Positions 1-5,302 of a stretch of 5,302 nucleotides of DNA are shown in pieces (within the stretch, counting starts at the first letter, position 1; the number at the start of each line of letters is the position of its first letter). Source of the DNA: Bacteroidia bacterium. Its GTDB lineage: Bacteria; Bacteroidota; Bacteroidia; AKYH767-A; OLB10. The notes below the pieces were generated by a model. The model did no database searches, had not been told where the DNA came from, and saw only the letters and a list, made by a program, of their open reading frames with translations. The position numbers and the translations under genes are program-made. Location: NCBI GenBank assembly GCA_025450095.1, contig JANWID010000257.1:1-5302 (forward strand), read 5' to 3'.

Positions 1-515
1 AAACGGCGAACATCTGCATTTTTACGGATGTCAAAATTGATGACGACACCATCCGGGTTTATAATTGCCATCTGCAGTCGGTCCGGTTCGGTGAAAAAGA
101 ATATGAATTTCTGTATAACCTGAATAGCGACCAGGAAACCACTCCGGGAGGTGAAGAAACTGCCCGGCGAACCCGGAACATTTTGTACCGGCTGAAAAAA
201 GCATTCATCAAACGTTCGGTCCAGGTGAACCTTGTGGCCAGTCATATCAAAGCATCGCCTTATCCTGTAGTTGTTTGTGGTGATTTTAATGACACGCCCT
301 CCTCCTATACCTATCGTACTATTTCGGAGGGACTTCGGGACGCGTTCAGGGAATCGGGCAGTGGTTTGGGAAGTACGTATGCGGGTCCAATTCCCGGGTT
401 ACGTATCGATTACATTCTACACAGTCCGGTTTTCATTTCATATGGTTTTAACGTGACCCGTGAAAAAATGAGTGATCATTACCCACTTTCCGCTACACTG
501 ATCCTGAACAAATAA
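1..515 (+). CDS. Endonuclease/exonuclease/phosphatase family protein, C-terminal part (5' truncated by window)
   Basis: The reading frame is open from the left edge (first full codon at position 3) to TAA at 513-515, giving 170 visible residues, so the true start lies outside the window. The EEP fold comprises metal-dependent phosphodiesterases that act on nucleic acids, phospholipids or similar phosphoesters. Signatures of its C-terminal half are present: NCHLQS at 66-83 (the N-x-H-L strand), GDFND at 279-293 (the metal-binding GDfN motif), RIDYIL near 405-422 (the [KR]-I-D-Y-I strand), and SDHYPL at 471-488 with the catalytic His at 477-479. The family and the active-site residues are therefore well supported. 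The substrate cannot be told. Related Bacteroidota proteins often carry N-terminal membrane helices, but that part is not visible here. A TTG at 183 is only an internal codon, because homologous sequence (HLQS) lies upstream of it. No hairpin terminator follows the stop. Confidence 0.88.
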   Translation, partial: TANICIFTDVKIDDDTIRVYNCHLQSVRFGEKEYEFLYNLNSDQETTPGGEETARRTRNILYRLKKAFIKRSVQVNLVASHIKASPYPVVVCGDFNDTPSSYTYRTISEGLRDAFRESGSGLGSTYAGPIPGLRIDYILHSPVFISYGFNVTREKMSDHYPLSATLILNK

Positions 516-543
516 TTATTAAAAAAACACCCTGTAAAAACAC

Positions 544-571
544 TTGCTTAATTTAAAATTAATACATTTGC
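544..571 (+). promoter_or_regulatory. Candidate Bacteroidota-type promoter upstream of cas6
   Basis: TACATTTGC at 563-571 fits the Bacteroidota -7 element TAnnTTTG exactly. A TTG at 544-546 lies 16 bases upstream as a possible -33 element, slightly closer than the usual spacing. The site lies in very AT-rich DNA just after the EEP gene. Transcription would start near 576-578, giving cas6 a leader of about 240 nucleotides. In AT-rich DNA such a match can occur by chance, so this is a prediction only. Confidence 0.45.
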
Positions 572-586
572 ATGATTCTTAGAGGT

Positions 587-646
587 AAGTAATACCGGGT
601 CTTTCCGTTCCAGCCGCTGCCATTTTTAATTATTACTTTCTTTTTT
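587..646 (+). ncRNA. Possible short leader RNA or attenuator hairpin with T-run
   Basis: AAGTAATA at 587-594 is exactly complementary to TATTACTT at 631-638, and TCTTTTTT follows at 639-646. Together they could form a long-looped hairpin with a U-rich tail just downstream of the candidate promoter at 544-571. A smaller alternative hairpin pairs GGTA (584-587) with TACC (593-596). The 36-base loop is GC-rich compared with the flanks. The result could be a transcript of about 70 nucleotides, or an attenuator in the cas6 leader. The stem is AT-rich and the loop long, so chance complementarity is a real alternative. I do not recognise a known RNA family. Confidence 0.2.
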
Positions 647-818
647 GATCGTACAATTGTTTTGTTGAATTTTATTTATAAAATGCTGTTCTGAATTACA
701 AAGTGCCTTTTACAAGAAAACGGATCCATTGATTTTCATTTTGCATTCTTTTTGCAAAAGGCTGTTTCGTTGAATGAAAAAACTGTTTACAAAACCAACA
801 TTATAAATTTTCAAGATT

Positions 819-1556
819 ATGAGAATCAAAATTTCATTTCTCAGGGAGCACGCTTCTGCCAACTCCATCCCGTTACATCACCAGAAACTACTTGCCGACA
901 GCCTGTGGGAATTAACTGATGGTATTACTCCTGACCGTTCATTGTTTAATTTTTCATCGCTGAAAGGCACTTCGAAAATTACCAATGGCTTCATGCGGTT
1001 TCTTTCATCCAAGATTACCCTGGTGATTTCAAGCAGGAACCAGGAATATGCTGAAATCCTGGTAAAGAAAATTTTCGACCGGCCGTTCCTCCCGGTAGGA
1101 AAAATGAATCTCATTCCGAAAACTTATGAGGTCATTCCCGATCCCTCCTTCGCAACCAAAATGCGATATTTATGCATTTCACCGCTGATCATGGTGAACC
1201 CCGACCGTGAACCGGAACGGGCGCAGGAAATGATCGATCCCACTTCGCAGCAATTTTCGGATATCCTTTACAATATCACCCTCGACCGGATGGAAAAAGC
1301 CGGGTATTCCGAATCACAGCTTAATGAATTCGCAGAATTCGAAGCGCAACCCGATATGGAATACATAAACAAGATCAACGAATCAGGAAAAAAATACGCC
1401 CGCTTTTATAAATCTGCAAGCGGAAACACGATGCTGGGATTCCTGCTTCCTTTCACACTCCACGCTCATAATGATGTACATAAATTCATCTGGGAAGCCG
1501 GGTTGGGAATGCTGACCGAAGAAGGTTACGGTATGGTGGATCTTGTGAAAACCTGA
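819..1556 (+). CDS. cas6: CRISPR-associated endoribonuclease Cas6
   Basis: The 245-residue protein has the usual Cas6 length and layout. Cas6 enzymes cut precursor CRISPR RNA within the repeat to release guide RNAs for type I or III effectors. The first ferredoxin-like domain opens with MRIKISFL, then IPLHHQKLLADSLWEL (17-32), matching the family's 'P-x-x-y-Q-x-x-L-x-x-x-i-Y' helix, and LFNFSSLKG (42-50), matching the 'F-t-f-S' strand. The second domain includes YLCISPLIM (117-125) and ends with the diagnostic glycine-rich loop GLGMLTEEGYG (228-238), an exact G-h-G-x5-G-h-G pattern. The segment that carries the catalytic His in Pyrococcus furiosus Cas6 (His46, between the first helix and the F-t-f-S strand) is shortened here and has no His. 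Cleavage might use His20, His21 or other residues, or be lost. The start ATG at 819 fits the family N-terminus; no Shine-Dalgarno sequence precedes it. No other cas gene or repeat array is in the window. Confidence 0.92.
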   Translation: MRIKISFLREHASANSIPLHHQKLLADSLWELTDGITPDRSLFNFSSLKGTSKITNGFMRFLSSKITLVISSRNQEYAEILVKKIFDRPFLPVGKMNLIPKTYEVIPDPSFATKMRYLCISPLIMVNPDREPERAQEMIDPTSQQFSDILYNITLDRMEKAGYSESQLNEFAEFEAQPDMEYINKINESGKKYARFYKSASGNTMLGFLLPFTLHAHNDVHKFIWEAGLGMLTEEGYGMVDLVKT

Positions 1557-1585
1557 TCAATCTATTATTGCAACACTGACATTTT

Positions 1586-1614
1586 AAAAACAGGAATTAC
1601 CTTCCTGTTTTTTT
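1586..1614 (+). terminator. Intrinsic terminator after cas6
   Basis: AAAAACAGGAA (1586-1596) and TTCCTGTTTTT (1602-1612) form a perfect 11-base-pair stem with a five-base loop (TTACC). The T-run on the 3' side continues to 1614, and after AA come five more Ts up to 1621. It lies 29 bases after the cas6 stop codon. The A-run on the 5' side means the structure could also terminate transcription on the minus strand. The structure ends only about a dozen bases before the next start codon. Confidence 0.85.
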
Positions 1615-1625
1615 AATTTTTGCAC

Positions 1626-3578
1626 ATGACTCTCAAACGGTTTTTAATCGTGCTTATCGTGTTGCCCGTTGTCGCGACCTGTTTTTACTTTGCATTCAGG
1701 AACCAGTTGCTCGATTACCTGGTTAATAAAACAAGAGATAAGATCCGTGAAAGATACAACGCCGAATTAGTAACCGGCAAAGCAGGATTCGAAGGAATAG
1801 CCCGGGTACGAATCCAGGATATTTCACTCATTGCGCCTGATCATGACACTTTATTTTATTGCAGCGAAACAGCAGCCAGCTTTTCATTCCGTCGCTTTCT
1901 CCAGGGACAGCCTCCGGTAAATAATATAATTGCAGGTCCGGGATATTTCAGTGTAGTGGAATATTCCGACAGCACCGCAAATTATAGTTTTCTATTTAAC
2001 CAGGAAAAAAGAGATACTGCCGTGGATGGAAACATTCCTGGCTCCTACCGCGACTTTGTAGCCCGCACCTGGAAACGCTTTCTCGGCCTCACTGATTTTA
2101 ATATCCGCCTCACCGATTTTGTGCTGCGTTGGAAAGCCCCGGGATACCTGGAATCTGTTGAAATTAACAGGCTCGAATTGCAGGAAACCGAATTTCGCTT
2201 ATCCGCAACCGGTAGTAAGGGCAATCAGTTAACTACATGGGATCTTTCCGGTATCATAGATCCAGCTGAAGAAATTATCCGGATGACCGGAAATACGCAA
2301 AAAGACACGCTGCAGGAAGTTCCCTTTGTCAGAAAAATCATCAGTGCGCGTTTCCTGATCCGATCATTTGATTTTTCGCTGGCACTGGAACACAAGAATC
2401 GTGATTCATTACAGTTTTTCCTGGATGCTTCTTCTGTTAATCCCGGATTGAATCACTGGCGAATCAGTCCTGAGGACGTTATGCTCGACAGCATGTCGGC
2501 ACGAATACTATTTATTGTTAAAGATCATGAAACCGAAATTGCCCTGGGTTCTGAAATTATAATCAATCGCATCCCGCTGAAGCTGGTAACCCTTTACGGG
2601 AAAAACGATTCCACAAATGTTGCGATACAAATGGATATTGAACAAATACCGTCACAGGAGTTTTTCAATTCGCTTCCGGGCGGATTGTTCAATGAGCTTG
2701 AAGGATTCAGAGCAAAAGGGTTTCTCGAATATCATTTGGATTTTGCGGTGAATCTACAGAATCCGGATTCATTGCGTTTTGAATCTAAAATGACAAAAAA
2801 GGATTTCAGGATTATCCAGTATGGTAATGAAAACTTCGCTGCATTGAACGGATCGTTTTTATATTCAGCACGCGAAAAAGGTGTTGTTGTAAAAGTAATC
2901 CAGGTGGGTCCGGAGAATCCCCGATTTGTACCGTTGGAATTTATCAGCCCATACCTTGTTAATTCGGTATTGCTTGCTGAAGATGGTACTTATTTTTACC
3001 ACCGTGGCTTTAATGAAGAAGCATTCCGTCAGTCCATCGCAACCAATATCCGCGAAAAGCGTTTTGCCCGGGGAGGAAGTACCATAACGATGCAGCTTGT
3101 AAAAAATGTTTTCCTTAACAGGAATAAAACAATTTCCCGCAAGGTGGAAGAAGCCCTTATTGTGTGGCTTATTGAAAGCAATTACCTGGTCACCAAAGAA
3201 CGGATGCTGGAAATTTATCTCAATATCATTGAATGGGGTCCCGGAATTTATGGTATCGCCGATGCGGCGGAATTTTATTTCTCGAAACATCCCTCGCAGT
3301 TAAATCTTGAAGAAAGCATATACCTATCCTCAATTATCCCGCGACCAAAAACATTCCGGTATACATTCGATAAGGAAGGTAAATTAAAAGAATACCTGAA
3401 AGGTTATTTCGACCTTGTTGCCAACCGGATGTTGAAAAAAGAACTCATAACACAGCAACAACGCGACAGTTTGCATTATAACGTCGAGCTGAAAGGTCCG
3501 GCATTGCAAATGGTGCTTCCGGTGGATACCATTCCACCTGATTCATTGCTCAAAGAAGATAACGACGAATTGTTTTAA
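1626..3578 (+). CDS. Membrane-anchored peptidoglycan glycosyltransferase (GT51) with AsmA-like N-terminal region
   Basis: The 650-residue protein has a membrane anchor at about residues 6-24, a long beta-rich region (about 25-420), and a C-terminal GT51 domain (about 430-600) that polymerises lipid II into glycan strands. All GT51 motifs are visible: the first-motif EDGTYFYH with catalytic Glu452 (Tyr in place of the usual Phe), GGSTITMQLVKN (483-494), RKVEE with Glu509, YLNIIEWGPGIYGI from 531, and a final LNLEES...IIPRP stretch. The 57-residue spacing of Glu452 and Glu509 equals that of Glu114 and Glu171 in Staphylococcus aureus PBP2. No transpeptidase domain follows, so it is monofunctional like MtgA, but much longer. 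The N-terminal region (for example FEGIARVRIQDISLIAPD, 55-72) resembles AsmA/TamB-type envelope proteins; this is a pattern judgement. The ATG at 1626 is preferred over the in-frame TTG at 1620, which lies in the terminator's T-rich tail. The MFS gene follows after 16 bases. Confidence 0.9.
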   Translation: MTLKRFLIVLIVLPVVATCFYFAFRNQLLDYLVNKTRDKIRERYNAELVTGKAGFEGIARVRIQDISLIAPDHDTLFYCSETAASFSFRRFLQGQPPVNNIIAGPGYFSVVEYSDSTANYSFLFNQEKRDTAVDGNIPGSYRDFVARTWKRFLGLTDFNIRLTDFVLRWKAPGYLESVEINRLELQETEFRLSATGSKGNQLTTWDLSGIIDPAEEIIRMTGNTQKDTLQEVPFVRKIISARFLIRSFDFSLALEHKNRDSLQFFLDASSVNPGLNHWRISPEDVMLDSMSARILFIVKDHETEIALGSEIIINRIPLKLVTLYGKNDSTNVAIQMDIEQIPSQEFFNSLPGGLFNELEGFRAKGFLEYHLDFAVNLQNPDSLRFESKMTKKDFRIIQYGNENFAALNGSFLYSAREKGVVVKVIQVGPENPRFVPLEFISPYLVNSVLLAEDGTYFYHRGFNEEAFRQSIATNIREKRFARGGSTITMQLVKNVFLNRNKTISRKVEEALIVWLIESNYLVTKERMLEIYLNIIEWGPGIYGIADAAEFYFSKHPSQLNLEESIYLSSIIPRPKTFRYTFDKEGKLKEYLKGYFDLVANRMLKKELITQQQRDSLHYNVELKGPALQMVLPVDTIPPDSLLKEDNDELF

Positions 3579-3594
3579 TTACTACTGGCAGACA

Positions 3595-4887
3595 ATGCAA
3601 CAAACCGGGACACAGAGTAAAAATATTTTCAATTGGCTGGTAATAATCGCTGCGCTGGGATACTTCGTTGACATATATGACCTGGTTCTGTTCAATGTTG
3701 TGAAACGCGAAAGCCTTGAATATATTCAGAAATTGCATGGAGCAGATTTCAATATAAAAGATACCGGTATTTTTTTATTTAACTGCCAGATGGCCGGTAT
3801 GCTGATCGGCGGTATCCTTTGGGGTATCTGGGGTGATAAACAAGGACGTATTTCGGTATTGTTCGGAAGCATCATCCTCTACTCCATCGCCAATATCATT
3901 AATGCTTTTACATTCGACATAACAACTTATGCCATTATACGCGTTGTTGCGGGCATCGGACTGGCGGGGGAACTTGGAGCGGGTATCACACTGGTTTCCG
4001 AAACCATGCACAAGGAATTGCGGGGCTATGGTACCATGATCATCGTAACATTCGGTGCATTGGGCGCTGTATTGGCTGCTTTGGTTGGTACGGAAGGTCA
4101 CCGGGTCGCAGAATTTCTAACCGGCATTACCGGCTACAGTTTCCAGAACTGGCAGGTGGTTTACCTGATCGGTGGCATGCTAGGTTTATTTCTGCTGATC
4201 CTGCGTGTTGGCGCATTTGAATCGGGAATGTTCCGTGTGATGCAACAAACAAACATTGCAAAAGGTGATTTTCTTTCGCTGTTCAAAAACCGCGCGACCG
4301 CTTTTAAATATATAAATTGCATTCTCATCGGATTACCGATCTGGTATATGATCGGTATCCCGGTGGCATTATCACAGGACGTATTCGGAAAGGAGTTGGG
4401 TATTACAGGTATAATAAACGGTAAGGCGGTGATGTATGCTTATCTGGGCCTCTCTGTTGGTGACCTGGCGTCAGGATTATTGAGCCAGCTTCTGAAAAGC
4501 AGGAAGAAAGTGGTTTTCATTTACCTGATTTTATCGGCAGTATTAGTATTTTATTTTGTTTATTTCGCAAAAGGTATATCCGCTTCAACATATTATATTA
4601 TTTGTTTTATGCTGGGAATTTCAACTGGGTACTGGGCTATCTTTGTTACCATAGCCTCAGAACAATTTGGAACAAACATCCGTTCAACTGTTACCACCAC
4701 AGTACCCAACTTCGTAAGAGGAGCGGTATTACCGATAACAGCAGGTTTTACAAGTTTAAGTGGCATTACCACAAACCTTACCGGTGCATTGATTGTTGGT
4801 ATGATATGTATTGCGCTGGCAGCATTTGCCACATGGAATATTAGGGAAACATTTTCAAAGGATCTTAATTATTTTGAAAGTCTCTGA
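3595..4887 (+). CDS. Major facilitator superfamily transporter, metabolite:H+ symporter-like
   Basis: The 430-residue protein is strongly hydrophobic, with about 12 predicted membrane helices, the usual size for an MFS carrier in the inner membrane. Helix 1 carries acidic residues in VDIYDLVLF (Asp26, Asp29), a pattern seen in metabolite:H+ symporter and SV2-like MFS members. MFS motif A is clear in the loop between helices 2 and 3: GGILWGIWGDKQGR (72-85), with Asp81 and Arg85. Helix 4 begins at Arg116 and runs into GIGLAGELGAG (120-130), with Glu136 nearby. In the C-terminal half FGTNIRSTVTTTVPNFVRG resembles the conserved 'R-a-t-x-x-g' helix of these symporters. The substrate cannot be read from the sequence; an organic acid or similar small metabolite is only a guess. 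It starts 16 bases after the GT51 gene, with no promoter or terminator between, so cotranscription is likely. Its 3' end overlaps the next gene. Confidence 0.9.
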   Translation: MQQTGTQSKNIFNWLVIIAALGYFVDIYDLVLFNVVKRESLEYIQKLHGADFNIKDTGIFLFNCQMAGMLIGGILWGIWGDKQGRISVLFGSIILYSIANIINAFTFDITTYAIIRVVAGIGLAGELGAGITLVSETMHKELRGYGTMIIVTFGALGAVLAALVGTEGHRVAEFLTGITGYSFQNWQVVYLIGGMLGLFLLILRVGAFESGMFRVMQQTNIAKGDFLSLFKNRATAFKYINCILIGLPIWYMIGIPVALSQDVFGKELGITGIINGKAVMYAYLGLSVGDLASGLLSQLLKSRKKVVFIYLILSAVLVFYFVYFAKGISASTYYIICFMLGISTGYWAIFVTIASEQFGTNIRSTVTTTVPNFVRGAVLPITAGFTSLSGITTNLTGALIVGMICIALAAFATWNIRETFSKDLNYFESL

Positions 4888-5254
4888 ACAAACCGGAAAG
4901 ACCACAGTAGTGATCGGTGCAAGTGAAAATACCGATCGGTACGCCGCCATGGCTGTCAGTAAGCTTAACCGTTTTGGTCATACAGTTTTCCCGGTAGGCC
5001 TGCACAATGGAACTATCCATGGTTTTCCCATACTCACGGATAAACCTTTCATTCCGGATGTTGATACAGTTACCCTCTATGTCCGGCCCGAAATACAGCA
5101 AACGCTTTATGATTATATTTTATCATTAAAGCCAAAACGCATCATTTTTAATCCGGGTGCCGAAAATCCAGAACTCGAAAAGATAGCTGCCGAAAAAGGA
5201 ATTGAAACAGTGGAGGCATGCACACTTGTTTTGCTCTCCATTGGAAATTACTGA
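4874..5254 (+). CDS. Small CoA-binding domain protein (YccU-like), probable TTG start
   Basis: This is a one-domain protein of 126 residues with a Rossmann-like CoA-binding fold (CoA_binding_2 family). After a short N-terminus comes the nucleotide-binding strand and loop TTVVIGASENTDRY (10-23). DVDTVTLYVRP (62-72), SLKPKRIIFNPGAENPEL (84-101) and the end EACTLVLLSIGNY (114-126) follow, all typical of this family in Bacteroidota. The biochemical role is not established for most members; CoA or acyl-CoA binding is inferred from the fold. The start is placed at TTG 4874 because it gives the usual family length. The only ATG further upstream in this frame (4811) would add 21 residues encoded wholly inside the transporter gene that do not look like part of the fold. 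The 14-base overlap with the MFS gene suggests translational coupling. The stop TGA abuts the stop of the convergent minus-strand gene. Confidence 0.85.
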   Translation: MKVSEQTGKTTVVIGASENTDRYAAMAVSKLNRFGHTVFPVGLHNGTIHGFPILTDKPFIPDVDTVTLYVRPEIQQTLYDYILSLKPKRIIFNPGAENPELEKIAAEKGIETVEACTLVLLSIGNY

Positions 5255-5302
5255 TCAGCGGTTTCCCACAACAGGAAGTGTAAGAATTACAGTTGAACCT
5301 TT
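5255..5302 (-). CDS. C-terminal end of a probable sensor histidine kinase (truncated by window edge)
   Basis: Read on the minus strand from the right edge, the sequence gives KGSTVILTLPVVGNR followed by TGA (complement of 5255-5257). This matches the last strand of the HATPase_c ATP-binding domain of histidine kinases, where the G2-type 'G-K-G-[ST]-x-[FV]-x-[LI]-x-[LI]-P' motif ends the domain a few residues before the C-terminus. Only 15 residues are visible, so the assignment rests on this one motif; a related GHKL ATPase is the main alternative. The gene converges on the CoA-binding gene with no gap between the two stop codons. Confidence 0.6.
   Translation of the reverse strand, partial: KGSTVILTLPVVGNR

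Larger units (their letters stand above)
516..818. other. AT-rich intergenic region between the EEP gene and cas6
   Basis: These 303 bases contain no convincing gene. The only ATG-led frames are tiny: six codons from 572 and ten codons from 774, with nothing to support translation. A candidate promoter lies at 544-571 and a possible RNA hairpin with a T-run at 587-646. A 10-base palindrome TTTTGCAAAA lies at 750-759, and a weak duplication pairs 681-740 with 757-815. The stretch 595-622 is clearly more GC-rich than its surroundings. There are no regularly spaced repeats, so this is not a CRISPR array, although it lies next to cas6. Confidence 0.7.

Noticed and set aside
577..623. tRNA-like 3' end (GTTCCAG...CTGCCA) in the GC-rich patch
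   Set aside because: The would-be T-arm bases do not pair, the loop does not fit TTCrA, and no matching acceptor strand lies upstream.
748..760. Palindrome TTTTGCAAAA as an operator
   Set aside because: Ten AT-rich bases with no second copy and no recognisable regulator are too weak to call a binding site.
774..806. Ten-codon frame MKKLFTKPTL before cas6
   Set aside because: Too short, with no ribosome binding site and no family resemblance; AT-rich DNA produces such frames by chance.
804..812. TAAATTTTC as a promoter -7 element close to cas6
   Set aside because: It lacks the conserved G of TAnnTTTG and no TTG or TTTG element lies at a suitable distance upstream.
516..818. Possible CRISPR array or leader beside cas6
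   Set aside because: No direct repeat of about 28-37 bases recurs at regular spacing; only short AT-rich similarities are present.
2865..3290. 141-codon open frame on the minus strand within the GT51 gene
   Set aside because: It lies opposite the strongly conserved GT51 motifs and shows no protein-family features, so it is a shadow frame.
3775..4101. 108-codon open frame on the minus strand within the MFS gene
   Set aside because: It overlaps the motif A and helix 4 region of a clear transporter and its product resembles no family I recognise.

Overview
The window looks like a chromosomal stretch from a member of the Bacteroidota. It is moderately AT-rich, gene starts lack Shine-Dalgarno sequences, one intergenic site resembles the Bacteroidota promoter element TAnnTTTG, and the protein families are typical of that phylum. 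This assignment is inferred from style and family resemblance; there is no 16S rRNA or other phylogenetic marker here.

Layout. Positions 1-515 hold the C-terminal part of an endonuclease/exonuclease/phosphatase (EEP) family enzyme. A 303-base AT-rich intergenic region follows (516-818). It carries a candidate promoter, a possible short structured transcript and a weak imperfect duplication, but no CRISPR repeats. Next is a Cas6-type CRISPR RNA endoribonuclease (819-1556), standing alone with no other cas gene and no array in view. A strong intrinsic terminator (1586-1614) closes that unit. Then come three closely packed plus-strand genes. They are a membrane-anchored protein joining an AsmA-like region to a peptidoglycan glycosyltransferase (GT51) domain (1626-3578), a major facilitator superfamily transporter (3595-4887), and a small CoA-binding-fold protein (4874-5254) that probably starts at a TTG inside the transporter gene. 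At the right edge, the last codons of a minus-strand gene, probably a sensor histidine kinase, run into the CoA-binding gene tail to tail, with the two stop codons touching.

How they work together. The 16-base gap and the overlap suggest that the GT51, MFS and CoA-binding genes are cotranscribed, although their functions have no obvious link. The cas6 gene looks like its own transcription unit, with a candidate promoter far upstream and a terminator behind it. It must act on CRISPR transcripts made elsewhere, if it acts on CRISPR at all. The most notable points are the orphan Cas6, which seems to lack the usual catalytic histidine segment, the AsmA-like/GT51 protein, and the cas6 leader. I see no clear evidence of a wholly new multi-gene system.
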